Below, in pieces: positions 52,734-61,380 of a stretch of DNA of 64,000 bases. The stretch is from RPRB01 sp035519675 (GTDB lineage: Bacteria; Myxococcota; Myxococcia; Myxococcales; Myxococcaceae). The notes beneath the pieces are model-generated. The model was not told the DNA's origin. It searched no databases and saw only the letters and a program-made list of their open reading frames with translations. A program made the position numbers and the translations under genes. The stretch is taken from NCBI GenBank assembly GCA_035519675.1, contig DATIWB010000099.1, positions 1 to 64,000 on the forward strand. The letters run 5' to 3'. The stretch's first letter is position 1; every line of letters starts with the position of its first letter.

Positions 52734-53654
52734 ATGGCCACGCCCGATCGATTCGCGCTCCCCCAGACCGCCGAGAGCACCCGGAAGCCCGAGTGGCTGA
52801 AGGTCCGGATGCCGCACGGGGAGGAGTACGAGCGGGTCAAGGCCATCGTCCGCAAGACCGGCCTGGCCACCGTCTGCGAGGAGGCTCGCTGCCCGAACAT
52901 CGCCGAGTGCTGGGGCGGGGGAACGGCCACCGTCATGCTCATGGGGGAGGTCTGCACCCGGGCCTGCCGATTCTGCCACGTGAAGGTGGGCGCGCCGCCG
53001 CCGCTGGACCCCGAGGAGCCGGAAAATCTAGCGTCGGCGGTGCGCGCCCTGTCGCTGGAGTACATCGTCGTCACCAGCGTCAACCGCGACGACCGGCCGG
53101 ACGGGGGGGCCAGCCACTTCGCGGCGGCCATCACCGCGCTGCGGCGCGAGAGCCCGACGACCACCGTCGAGGTGCTGATCCCCGACTTCAAGGGCGTGGA
53201 GCGCGACCTGGCCACGGTGGCCGAGGCCCGGCCGCACGTGGTGGCCCACAACATCGAGACGGTGGAGCGGCTCACCCCCACCGTGCGTGACCGGCGTGCC
53301 GGCTACCGCCAGAGCCTGCGGGTCCTGCGTTACCTCGAGGACCGGCCGGAGCGGCTGTACACCAAGAGCTCGATCATGCTCGGGCTGGGAGAGACCGACC
53401 AGGAGCTGTTCCAGACCTTCCGGGACCTGCGCCAGGCCGGGGTGGACGTGCTGACGCTGGGGCAGTACCTCCAGCCGTCGCAGTACCACCTCCGCGTCGC
53501 CCGCTTCGTTCCACCGGCCGACTTCGCCCGGTACAAGCAGGTGGCGGAGGGGATGGGTTTCCTGTACGTCGCCGCGGGTCCTCTGGTCCGCAGCAGCTAC
53601 CGCGCGGCCGAGTTCTTCATGAAGGGTCTCATGGAGCAGGGCCGGCACGCCTGA
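52734..53654 (+). CDS. lipA: Lipoyl synthase
   Basis: 306 residues. Radical SAM enzyme inserting two sulfurs into octanoyl-E2. The SAM-binding cluster motif CTRACRFCHV (Cx3Cx2C) and the auxiliary cluster motif of the form Cx4Cx5C (CEEARCPNIAEC) are complete. DDRPDGGASHF, TKSSIMLGLGET, TLGQYLQPS and the C-terminal RSSYRA (auxiliary-cluster Ser) are typical. ATG 52734 gives the standard length; the open frame begins slightly earlier at 52698. Confidence 0.96.
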   Translation: MATPDRFALPQTAESTRKPEWLKVRMPHGEEYERVKAIVRKTGLATVCEEARCPNIAECWGGGTATVMLMGEVCTRACRFCHVKVGAPPPLDPEEPENLASAVRALSLEYIVVTSVNRDDRPDGGASHFAAAITALRRESPTTTVEVLIPDFKGVERDLATVAEARPHVVAHNIETVERLTPTVRDRRAGYRQSLRVLRYLEDRPERLYTKSSIMLGLGETDQELFQTFRDLRQAGVDVLTLGQYLQPSQYHLRVARFVPPADFARYKQVAEGMGFLYVAAGPLVRSSYRAAEFFMKGLMEQGRHA

Positions 53655-53682
53655 GGGGTCCCTGCGAGGAGCTGACAGCGCC

Positions 53683-54924
53683 GTGGCCACGTTCGAGTTC
53701 AAGCTTCCGGACCTCGGGGAAGGCGTCGCCGAGGGCGAGATCGTCAAGTGGCTGGTGAAGCCCGGCGACACGGTCCAGGAGGACCAGAGCGTCGTCGAGC
53801 TGATGACCGACAAGGCCACGGTCAGCGTCCCGGCGCCCCGGGCAGGGAAGGTGGTCTCGCTCCACGGCAAGGAGGGCGACATCGCCAAGGTGCACCACCC
53901 CCTCCTCACCCTGGAGGTCGCCGGCGGCGCCCCGGCGGCCGCTGCGGCGTCCGCTCCGGCGAGCTCGGCGCCTGCGGCCTCGGGCCCCGCGCCGGCCGCG
54001 GCCCGCGCGGTCGAGGCAGCAAAGGTCCTCGCCACCCCGGTGACCCGGCGCATGGCCCGGGAGCACGGCCTGGACCTGGCGGCGATCTCCGGCACCGGAC
54101 CGCAGGGCAGGGTGCTCAAGGCGGACGTGCAGGCGGCGCTCGACCTGGGCCGCGTGCCCGAGCCGGTCCAGGCGCCACCCCGGGCGAAGCTGGTTCCGCT
54201 GCCCTCGGCCGGCGCGGACCAGCGCATCCCGATCCGCGGGCTGCGGCGGAAGATCGCGGAGAAGATGGTGCGGAGCAAGTTCACCGCGCCGCACTCCCTG
54301 TTCGTCGAGGAGGTCGACGTCAGCGAGCTGGTCGCGCTGCGCAAGCGGCTGAACGCCTCGCTGGCCGAGGCCGGGGACAGCCTCAAGGTCTCCTTCCTTC
54401 CCTTCGTCTGCAAGGCGCTGGTCTCGGTGTTCCGGAAGTACCCCTCGCTGAACGCGAACTTCGACGACGCGGCGCAGGAGCTGGTGCAGCGGGGGTCGTT
54501 CAACTTCGGCATCGCCGCCGCCACCGACGAGGGGCTGACCGTTCCGGTGCTGAAGGACGTGGACCGGCTCACCGTCCGACAGCTGGCGGAGGAGATCTCC
54601 CGGCTGGCCGCCGGGGCGCGCGACCGGACCCTGAAGCTGGACGAGCTGACCGGCGGGACGTTCACCATCACCTCGCTGGGGACCAACGGCGGGCTGTTCG
54701 CCATGCCGATCATCAACTACCCCGAGGTGGCCATCCTCGGCGTGCACCGGATCCGCAAGCGGCCGGTGGTGACCGAGGACGAGCAGATCGTCGTCCGCGA
54801 GATGATGAACGTCTCGCTGTCGTTCGACCACCGGGTCATCGACGGGCTGGTGGCGGCGGAGGCAGTCGGAGCGCTGGTGCAGCTGCTCGAGCACCCCGAG
54901 TCGCTCCTGCTCGAGATGGCGTGA
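53683..54924 (+). CDS. Dihydrolipoamide acyltransferase (E2)
   Basis: 413 residues from a GTG. An N-terminal lipoyl domain with the lipoylated lysine in MTDKATVSV (about residue 44), an Ala/Pro linker, a peripheral E1/E3-binding domain (ATPVTRRMAREHGLDLAAI-type, about 120-155) and the acyltransferase core from about 185, with the catalytic SFDHRVIDG near 385. One lipoyl domain and core sequence fit pyruvate or branched-chain E2; E1 is not in the window. Stop and next GTG overlap (GTGA). Confidence 0.9.
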   Translation: MATFEFKLPDLGEGVAEGEIVKWLVKPGDTVQEDQSVVELMTDKATVSVPAPRAGKVVSLHGKEGDIAKVHHPLLTLEVAGGAPAAAAASAPASSAPAASGPAPAAARAVEAAKVLATPVTRRMAREHGLDLAAISGTGPQGRVLKADVQAALDLGRVPEPVQAPPRAKLVPLPSAGADQRIPIRGLRRKIAEKMVRSKFTAPHSLFVEEVDVSELVALRKRLNASLAEAGDSLKVSFLPFVCKALVSVFRKYPSLNANFDDAAQELVQRGSFNFGIAAATDEGLTVPVLKDVDRLTVRQLAEEISRLAAGARDRTLKLDELTGGTFTITSLGTNGGLFAMPIINYPEVAILGVHRIRKRPVVTEDEQIVVREMMNVSLSFDHRVIDGLVAAEAVGALVQLLEHPESLLLEMA

Positions 54925-56075
54925 ACCCGCGAGAGCTGCTGCAGTCGGCGCAGGCGGCGGAGCGAGAAGGAGACCTCGCCCGGGCCGGTGCGCTGCTGGA
55001 GCAGGCGGCGCGGATCTACGAGGCGACCGGGCACACCGCCCGGGCGGCGCAGATGCGCCGTCACGTGGAGCGGCTCGGTCCGCGGGCCCGGGTGAACGGT
55101 CGCCTCGAGACGTCCGAGGCCGAGCCCTTGCCGGGGCTGGACCGCCCGCTGGTGGAGCGCACGCCGACCCTGGCGGACCCGGCGCTCGAGGCCTGGTGCA
55201 GCTTCTGCTGCCGGCCGTCCCGCGAGGTCGGGGCGCTGGTCGCCGGGCCGGCGCAGGCGTACGTGTGCCGCGGGTGCGTGGCGCTCGCGGCGTCGCTGCT
55301 CGAGGGGTCGGCCCAATCCACCCCATCGGACTCGCCGGCCGCAGGCGACCCGCCGCAGGCAGCGGGCGACCGGCGCCCTTCCGGTTCTGCACCTGGAAGC
55401 CCGGCCCGGGGTCCATCCACGACGCGCGTCGGGCCAGCTCACCGGCCGACGCCGGCGAGCGGGACGACGGCCGAGCCACGCCGGCCGGGGGACGTCCCGC
55501 CCGAGCCGCTGCCCACGCAGGCAGAGGCCGTGAGACGCATCGATGCCGCGCTGGCCGCGGGCCATGCCCGGGTGTTGCTGGTGGGCGCGGCGGGGAGCGG
55601 CAAGAGCACCTGGCTGCAGACCTGGGCGGCTCGTGGCCTCGGGACGGCGTGGGACGGCACCGAGCCGCTGCCCGAGTACGGCGCGCTGCTGGTGGACGAC
55701 GTGGACCGGCTCGAGCCCGCGGCCCGGCGCCAGCTGGGGCGCGTGCTGCGCAGCCGCCCGATGGTCCTGGCCCTCGACGCGACCTTGCCCGAGCCCGAGG
55801 AGCAGGTCGGCGGTCGGCGGGTGCACGCGCCCGAGCAGGTGGAATCGCTCGCCGGCAGCTGGCTTCCCGGCCCGGTGCTCGACGGGCTCACCCTGGAGTG
55901 CTTCCGCGCGCCTGGGGAGGACGAGCTCCGGCGGCTGGCCGAGCGGTGGCGGGCTCCCGACGGCTCGGCGGCGCAGCCGGACGCGCTGGAAGAGGCGCTC
56001 CGGCTCGCCGTCCGCTCTGCTCGGGCCGCCCACGCGCTGCATGCGCTCCTGCTGCGCTGGTGGGCGTCGCGGTGA
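54921..56075 (+). CDS. Unusual TPR/zinc-finger/P-loop NTPase in the lipoate operon
   Basis: 384 residues from a GTG overlapping the E2 stop. Residues 1-55 form a TPR-like helical hairpin (AEREGDLARAGALLEQAARIY). Residues 93-119 form a C4 zinc finger, Cx2C..Cx2C with C93, C96, C116 and C119, whose spacing and intervening LVAGPAQAYVCRGC strongly resemble the ClpX N-terminal zinc-binding domain. A 75-residue Pro/Ser linker follows. Then comes a P-loop (VGAAGSGKST, residues 221-230), Walker B LLVDDVDRL and a DnaA-like FRAPGEDELRRLAERW. Architecture not recognised. Coupled to lipB on the far side as well. Confidence 0.75.
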   Translation: MNPRELLQSAQAAEREGDLARAGALLEQAARIYEATGHTARAAQMRRHVERLGPRARVNGRLETSEAEPLPGLDRPLVERTPTLADPALEAWCSFCCRPSREVGALVAGPAQAYVCRGCVALAASLLEGSAQSTPSDSPAAGDPPQAAGDRRPSGSAPGSPARGPSTTRVGPAHRPTPASGTTAEPRRPGDVPPEPLPTQAEAVRRIDAALAAGHARVLLVGAAGSGKSTWLQTWAARGLGTAWDGTEPLPEYGALLVDDVDRLEPAARRQLGRVLRSRPMVLALDATLPEPEEQVGGRRVHAPEQVESLAGSWLPGPVLDGLTLECFRAPGEDELRRLAERWRAPDGSAAQPDALEEALRLAVRSARAAHALHALLLRWWASR

Positions 56076-57175
56076 GCGGACGAACGCTGACCGTCCACCG
56101 GCTGGGCAGGGTGGAGTACGAGGACGGGCTGCGGCTGCAGGCGCTGTTCGCCCGGGCACGCAAGGAGGGGAAGGTCGGGGACGTCCTGCTGCTCCTGGAG
56201 CACCCTCCCGTCCTGACGCTCGGGCGCGGGGCCAGCCGGGCCGATGTGCTCGCCAGCCCCGAGCTGCTCGAGGCGCGGGGCGTGGAGGTGCACGAGACCG
56301 ACCGCGGGGGCGAGGTCACCTACCACGGCCCGGGGCAGATCGTCGGCTACCCCATCCTCGACCTCGCCCCGGACCGGAAGGACGTCCGGCGGCACGTGCG
56401 GAGCGTGGAGGAGGGGATGATCCGCGCCCTCGCCGAGCAGGGCATCGAGGCGGGGCGGATCACCAAGTGGCCGGGCGTCTGGGTCGGCTCCCCATCGGCC
56501 GGGGACGCGCGGAAGATCGGCGCGGTGGGGGTGCACATCGCGCGGTGGATCACCACCCACGGCTTCGCGCTGAACGTGAACGCCGCGCTGGAGGATTTCC
56601 AGCTCATCGTCCCCTGCGGCATCCGGGAGGCGGGCGTGACCTCGATGGAACGCGAGCTCGGGCATCCGCTGGATGTCCCGGCCGTCGAGATCTCCCTGGC
56701 GCGGGCGTTTGGAGCGGTCCTCGAGGCGGAGCTCCGGTTCGACGACGCACGGCTGCAGACCATCTCGGTGACCGCCGTGCGCCGCGGCCCCAGGGGTCCC
56801 GAGGTCCTGCTGCTGCGCCGGACCCCGGAGCGCGGGGGATTCTGGCAGCCGGTCACGGGGCGGCGGCTGTCCGGAGAATCCGCCGAGGCAGCCGCGCGGC
56901 GCGAGCTGGAGGAGGAGACCGGCGCCCGGCTTCCGGTGCGCTCGCTGTCGTACCGGCACAGCTTTGCGTTCGGCGACGACACCCCCCCGGTCCTGGTGGA
57001 GGAGGAGGCGTTCGTGGTCGAGTGGCCGGCCGGCCTCGAGCCTCTGGGCGGGCCGGAGCACGAGGTCCTCTCGTGGGTGACCTCCGACGAGGCAAGGCGC
57101 AGGCTACCCTTCGCGGGTCTCCGGCGGGCGGTTCGCCGTGCGCTCGGCCAGCCCGGCAGTTCGCAGTGGCGCTGA
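56072..57175 (+). CDS. lipB: Octanoyltransferase LipB fused to a Nudix hydrolase
   Basis: 367 residues. The LipB part (about 1-225) transfers octanoate from ACP to apo-E2: LLLEHPPVLTLGRGA, DRGGEVTYHGPGQIVGYPI, catalytic Lys in RKIGAVGVHI and catalytic Cys in IVPCGI. Without a stop it runs into a Nudix domain (about 230-355) whose box GRRLSGE-SAEAAAR-RELEEETGA matches Gx5Ex7REUxEExGU fully. GTG 56072 overlaps the upstream stop (GTGA); an in-frame GTG at 56060 is an alternative. The Nudix partner could hydrolyse a CoA or nucleotide derivative; its substrate is unknown. Confidence 0.9.
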   Translation: MSGRTLTVHRLGRVEYEDGLRLQALFARARKEGKVGDVLLLLEHPPVLTLGRGASRADVLASPELLEARGVEVHETDRGGEVTYHGPGQIVGYPILDLAPDRKDVRRHVRSVEEGMIRALAEQGIEAGRITKWPGVWVGSPSAGDARKIGAVGVHIARWITTHGFALNVNAALEDFQLIVPCGIREAGVTSMERELGHPLDVPAVEISLARAFGAVLEAELRFDDARLQTISVTAVRRGPRGPEVLLLRRTPERGGFWQPVTGRRLSGESAEAAARRELEEETGARLPVRSLSYRHSFAFGDDTPPVLVEEEAFVVEWPAGLEPLGGPEHEVLSWVTSDEARRRLPFAGLRRAVRRALGQPGSSQWR

Positions 57176-57223
57176 GGCAGGGTCGAAGCTCCGCCCTGGC
57201 CGGCGCGGGCTTCGGCACCGGCC

Positions 57224-58105
57224 TCAGTGGCGGGTGACCCGGATCGTCTGCCGCTCCTTGGCTGCGGTCGTGCGCGGAAAGACGTTCCGGGCTCGCCAGA
57301 GCAGTGCATCCAGCGCCCGGTCGTCGCGCTCGGGGTCGTGGTGGAAGAGCACCAGCCGCTTCACCCGTGCGGCCTTCGCGGTCGCCAGCGCACCGTTCCA
57401 GGTGCTGTGGCCCCAGCCACGCCGCTCCTCGTACTCGTCCGCGGTGTACATCGCGTCGTGCAGCAGCACGTCGGCGCCGCGGGCGAGCTCCACCAGCGCC
57501 TCGGCCGGGGTGTCGGTGTGCTCCACGTCGGTCGCGTAGACCAGGGAGCGCCCGCCGTACTCCAGCCGGTAGCCGAGGTTCCCACCGGGATGCTCCAGCT
57601 CCGTCGAGGTGATGCGCACCGGGCCGATGCTGAACGGCTCGCCCGGCTCGATGCTCCGGAACTCGAGCTGCGCGCGGGCGATCTGGTCCAGTGTCACCGG
57701 GAAGTACGGGGGCACCATCTGCCCCTCGAGCACGTCCTGCACGCTCCGGCCCTCGCGGCGTGGGCCGTGGAAGACGAAGCGGTTTCCGGGCTCGGCCAGG
57801 GGGGCGAAGAACGGCAACCCCTGAAGGTGGTCGTAGTGGTAGTGGGAGAAGAGCAGGTCCGCCTCGAGGCGGCCGCCCGCCTCGCGCAGGCGCTCGCCCA
57901 GCGCGCGGAGCCCCGAGCCTGCGTCGAGGATGATGCGGCGCTCGCCCGCGCGCACCTCCACGCAGGGCGTGTTGCCGCCGTACCGCTGGGTTGCCGAACC
58001 GGGCGCGGGGACCGATCCTCGCACACCCCAGAACGTGACCTCGAACCGGTCCGCAGGGGTGCGTGCGTCAGCCGGCCTTCGCCGCGTCCTCCCCGAAGAG
58101 CTCAA
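57224..58105 (-). CDS. MBL-fold metallo-hydrolase
   Basis: 293 residues. Metallo-beta-lactamase fold with HxHxDH as HYHYDH (residues 88-93), N-terminal VTFWGVRGSVPAPG typical of the phnP/RNase Z-like branch, later LEHPGGNLGYRL, YATDVEH, LLHDAMYT and HSTWNGALATAK. Likely a phosphodiesterase or small-molecule hydrolase. The chosen start overlaps ribA by 38 bases, and a downstream start is possible. Confidence 0.85.
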   Translation of the reverse strand: MSSSGRTRRRPADARTPADRFEVTFWGVRGSVPAPGSATQRYGGNTPCVEVRAGERRIILDAGSGLRALGERLREAGGRLEADLLFSHYHYDHLQGLPFFAPLAEPGNRFVFHGPRREGRSVQDVLEGQMVPPYFPVTLDQIARAQLEFRSIEPGEPFSIGPVRITSTELEHPGGNLGYRLEYGGRSLVYATDVEHTDTPAEALVELARGADVLLHDAMYTADEYEERRGWGHSTWNGALATAKAARVKRLVLFHHDPERDDRALDALLWRARNVFPRTTAAKERQTIRVTRH

Positions 58106-58724
58106 TCAGATGTCCCGTGCGCTCGCGCTTGGTGCGCAAGTAGTCCACGTTATGCGGATTGTGCGCAGCGGGGGAGGGGATTCGACCCCGCACCGGGATG
58201 CCCTCCTCCACGAGACCCGCGATCTTCAGGGGATTGTTGGTGATCAGATCGACGCTGCGGACCCCGAGCAGCCGGAGCATGTCTGCCGCCACGTCGTAGG
58301 TCCGCAGATCGTCCGGAAACCCGAGCTCGCGGTTGGCCTCGTAGGTGTCCAGCCCGCGCGCCTGCAGCGCGTACGCCTTGATCTTGTTGCCCAGGCCGAT
58401 GCCCCGGCCCTCCTGGCGGAGGTAGAGCACCACGCCCCGGCCACGGGTGGCGACGAGGTCCAGCGCCCGATCCAGCTGTTGACGGCAGTCACACTTGAGG
58501 CTGCCCAGCACCTCGCTGGTGAGGCACTCGGAGTGAACGCGGACCGGCACCCCTTCCTGACCGAACACCTCGCCCATCACCATCGCCACGTGCTCATGCT
58601 GGTTGCGGCGGTCGCGAAACACCACCACCCGGAAGTTCCCCCGGGCCGTGGGGAGCGGGGCCTCCGAGTAGAGCTCCACGACGTGGGTGCGTCGGGTCAG
58701 TGGCTGGGGAGAAAGGCTGGACAT
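58068..58724 (-). CDS. ribA: GTP cyclohydrolase II
   Basis: 218 residues, stand-alone RibA without an attached RibB domain. Opens GTP as the first step of riboflavin synthesis. Zinc site Cx10CxC as C67, C78 and C80; catalytic YLRQEGRGIGLGNKIKAYALQ; substrate-binding GFPDDLRTYDVAADML; NNPLKIAGL. An internal ASP/HPP-type ending (TGHLIELF) is typical. It is read together with the MBL gene. No FMN riboswitch was found upstream. Confidence 0.94.
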   Translation of the reverse strand: MSSLSPQPLTRRTHVVELYSEAPLPTARGNFRVVVFRDRRNQHEHVAMVMGEVFGQEGVPVRVHSECLTSEVLGSLKCDCRQQLDRALDLVATRGRGVVLYLRQEGRGIGLGNKIKAYALQARGLDTYEANRELGFPDDLRTYDVAADMLRLLGVRSVDLITNNPLKIAGLVEEGIPVRGRIPSPAAHNPHNVDYLRTKRERTGHLIELFGEDAAKAG

Positions 58725-58797
58725 GGTCGAAGGACTCGTGACGCCCGATCTGATGAGGTTTCTACCGTCGTTCGATGCTCGGTGGGGGCCATCGTTG

Positions 58798-60024
58798 CTA
58801 TGCGCCCCAGGACACCGGCAGCAGTTCGACGGGGTCGCCCCGCCGGAGAGTCATCGCATCCATCGGAAAGTGCAGCAGATGTGTCGCGGAGACCGCCGAG
58901 CGGACGGCCCCGGACGTCTGGGTGGGTAACGGGTCGGCCCAGGGCTCGCCATCTCGCCAGCCGAGGACCACCCGGATGAAGTGAGCCAACCCCTTGTTCT
59001 TCTTGATGTCCACTCCGCTCCGGGCCTGGACTGGAACGGGAAGCGGAGAGCGCCACCCGACCAGGCGGAGCAGCGCCGGGCGCACGAAGAGCTCGAAGGT
59101 CACCAGCGACGACGTGGGGTTGCCGGGCAGGGCGAAGACCCGCGTGGCCCCGTGCCGCCCGAATGCCAGCGGCTTCCCCGGCCGGATGGCGACCCGCCAG
59201 AAATCCATCGCCACCCCGAGCCGCTCGAGCGCCGGGCGAACGTGGTCGTGCTCGCCCACCGAGGCACCGGCGGAGGTCAGCACGACGTCGTGGCCGAGCG
59301 CCGCGCCGATCAGCCGCTCGACGTCCTCGGGGCGGTCGCGCGCGATGCCGAGGACGTGCGGGATGCCACCCGCGCGCCGCACCCCGAGGGCGATCGCCAC
59401 CGAGTTGGTGTCCACGATGCGTCCGTCGGGCTCCTCGTCCGGCCGGCACAGCTCGTCGCCGGTGGCGAGGATGGCGACGCTCGGGCGCCGGGGGACGCGC
59501 ACCGAGGTCATCCCCTGGCCGGCGAGCAGGGCGAGCTCCGGGATGCCGAGCACCGCGCCAGCGGGCAGCAACACCTCACCGGCGCGGGCGTCCTCGCCCG
59601 CGTCGCGCACGTTCTGACGGAGGGTGGCCGGCTCCTGGATCTCCACCTGGCCGAGCCCCGGACCGGGTAGGGCGCGGGCCCGCTCCTGCATCACCACCGC
59701 GTCCGCGCCGGGCGGCATCGGCGCACCGGTCATGATCCGCACCGCCTCCCCCGGACCCACCGCCCGCGTCGGCTGGTCGCCGGCATGGACCACCCCGACC
59801 ACGCCCAGGGTCACGGGCGCGCGTGCCGCGTCCGCACTCCGCACCGCGTACCCGTCCATCGCCGAGTTGTCCCAGGGCGGCTGGGTGCGGCGGGCCCGGA
59901 CGTCGCTGGTGAGCCCGAAGCCGAGCGCCTCCTCGAGCGGGACCCACACCTGGGGCAGCGAGACGAGGTCCTGGAGGATCCGGTCCTGGGCCTCCGAGGC
60001 AGGCAGCGGGGGCAGCTCGGGCAT
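58798..60024 (-). CDS. moeA: Molybdopterin molybdenumtransferase
   Basis: 408 residues. Inserts molybdate into adenylylated molybdopterin. Motifs: QPPWDNSAMDGYAVRS, AVRIMTGAPMPPGADAVVMQE, RQNVRDAGEDARAGEVLLPAG, VAILATGDEL, GRIVDTNS, LTSAGASVGEHDHV, WRVAIRPGKPLAFG and FALPGNPTSSLVTFELFV. No moaA or mog gene is adjacent. The gene begins at ATG 60024 and reads towards ribA. Confidence 0.95.
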   Translation of the reverse strand: MPELPPLPASEAQDRILQDLVSLPQVWVPLEEALGFGLTSDVRARRTQPPWDNSAMDGYAVRSADAARAPVTLGVVGVVHAGDQPTRAVGPGEAVRIMTGAPMPPGADAVVMQERARALPGPGLGQVEIQEPATLRQNVRDAGEDARAGEVLLPAGAVLGIPELALLAGQGMTSVRVPRRPSVAILATGDELCRPDEEPDGRIVDTNSVAIALGVRRAGGIPHVLGIARDRPEDVERLIGAALGHDVVLTSAGASVGEHDHVRPALERLGVAMDFWRVAIRPGKPLAFGRHGATRVFALPGNPTSSLVTFELFVRPALLRLVGWRSPLPVPVQARSGVDIKKNKGLAHFIRVVLGWRDGEPWADPLPTQTSGAVRSAVSATHLLHFPMDAMTLRRGDPVELLPVSWGA

Positions 60025-60078
60025 TCACCCTGCGTAGCGCGAAGGCCCCGAATTCTCAATTCTTTGGAGGGTTTACGG

Positions 60079-60107
60079 TTGACAGCGTCGGACGCGGGCG
60101 TTATGTG
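60079..60107 (+). promoter_or_regulatory. Sigma70-type promoter with very short leader
   Basis: TTGACA (60079-60084) with TATGTG (60102-60107), 17-base spacer. Transcription would begin near 60114, so the GTG at 60123 is a likely start and the mRNA nearly leaderless. No Shine-Dalgarno precedes that GTG. AATTCTCAATTCTTTGG just upstream is AT-rich. Confidence 0.45.
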
Positions 60108-60122
60108 CCGCAGCACATCCAC

Positions 60123-61358
60123 GTGGCGAAGCCCAAGCCCAAGACGAAGTCCGGCGCGGCAAAGCCTGGCTCACGAAAGAACGAGGCCCGTCTGGGGCTC
60201 CTGAAGAAGGCATCGGCCAAGGTCGCCAAGGCCGCTGCCAAGCTGGTGAAGTCGGCGGCCAAGACCCCCTCGAAGGCGGTCTCCTCGAAGCCCGGCAAGA
60301 GCGCGGCGAAGCACCCCCCGCGTCCGGCACCCAAGCCGGCGCCGGTGGCGGTGGCGTTGCGAGCCCCCGAGAAGCCGCGCCCGCGGGCGACGAAGCTGCC
60401 GCCGGTGGGCGAGCCGCTCACCAAGCGCGAGCTGGAGCAGATTCTCACCCCGGCCGCCGGACGCGGCGTGGGAGGCGAGGGGAGCCTCAAGGGGCGGCTG
60501 GTGGTGAAGGACGGCTTGCCGTACCTGCACGTCATCGGACGGGACAAGCGCGAGCTGATCTTCCTCCTCCAGGGTCCGGACCAGGAGGTGCTGCCGGCCT
60601 ACGTGGACCACAAGGTCAGTGTCACCGGGCTGATCAAGAAGACGCACAACTACGGCGGCACCGTCGACGTCCGGAAGTACGCCGCCAAGCGCGCGGACGC
60701 CGAGCCCACCGATGTCCCCCAGGTGGAGAAGCTCCGCTACCTGTCGCCCGGCGAGGTGGAGCAGATCGGCAGCGCCGGCATGGGCGCGGGGATGCGTGGC
60801 TTCGGCACCGTGCGCGGGGCGCTGGAGCTCTCCGGGGAGGACTTCATCCTGGTCGTCTCCAACGCCGGCACCCGGCAGCAGGTCACCTTCCGCCTCGGTG
60901 GCAAGATGCCGAAGAGCTTCCGCAAGAACATGGGCCAGCCGGTGCAGGTGACCGGCGTGGTGCACAAGGAGTCCGGCTGGGGCGGGACGATCGAGGTGGA
61001 GAACGCGGAGATCCGTCCGGCGGACACCCGCAGCATGTCGCGTGATGCGCTCGAGGTGCTGGAGCTCGAGGGCGTTCCCGATGCGAGCGTGCCGCTGGAG
61101 GTACGCATCGGTCAGGCGCTGGCGGTGCGCATCCCCGAGCGCGCCGGCTACACCTGGGCGGTCGAGCCCACCGTGGCCAAGCGGGTCGGGCTGCGGGAGG
61201 CGAACTTCATCGCCGCGTCGAGCGGGGCAGGGACCCGCGAGTTCTTCTTCACTCCACGGAACCCCGGGCAGTACGACGTGGACTTCTTCCTGGCCAAGGT
61301 CTTTGCCCCCTCGCAGGTGGCGAAGACGCAGCGGCTGACCGTCGCCGTCCGGGCCTGA
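60123..61358 (+). CDS. Protein with histone-like Lys-rich tail and a chagasin-like C-terminal domain
   Basis: 411 residues from GTG 60123; GTG 60105 is in frame but overlaps the promoter. Residues 1-90 are Lys/Ala/Pro-rich (MAKPKPKTKSGAAKPGSRK; KVAKAAAKLVKSAAKTPSK), like histone H1-type tails. Residues about 105-200 and 215-300 look like two related beta-rich (OB-like) domains (YLHVIGRDKRELIFLL; FILVVSNAGTRQQVTFRL). The last 90 residues resemble peptidase inhibitor I42/chagasin (AGYTWAVEPTVAKRVG, FFFTPRNPGQYDVDFFL). No signal peptide. Function unknown; a nucleic-acid-associated role is only a guess from the tail. Confidence 0.65.
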   Translation: MAKPKPKTKSGAAKPGSRKNEARLGLLKKASAKVAKAAAKLVKSAAKTPSKAVSSKPGKSAAKHPPRPAPKPAPVAVALRAPEKPRPRATKLPPVGEPLTKRELEQILTPAAGRGVGGEGSLKGRLVVKDGLPYLHVIGRDKRELIFLLQGPDQEVLPAYVDHKVSVTGLIKKTHNYGGTVDVRKYAAKRADAEPTDVPQVEKLRYLSPGEVEQIGSAGMGAGMRGFGTVRGALELSGEDFILVVSNAGTRQQVTFRLGGKMPKSFRKNMGQPVQVTGVVHKESGWGGTIEVENAEIRPADTRSMSRDALEVLELEGVPDASVPLEVRIGQALAVRIPERAGYTWAVEPTVAKRVGLREANFIAASSGAGTREFFFTPRNPGQYDVDFFLAKVFAPSQVAKTQRLTVAVRA

Positions 61359-61380
61359 GCCCCGGGGCGAGGAGCATCTC

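Noticed and set aside
58725..58797. FMN riboswitch upstream of ribA
   Set aside because: The gap is only 73 bases and lacks RFN element conserved blocks.
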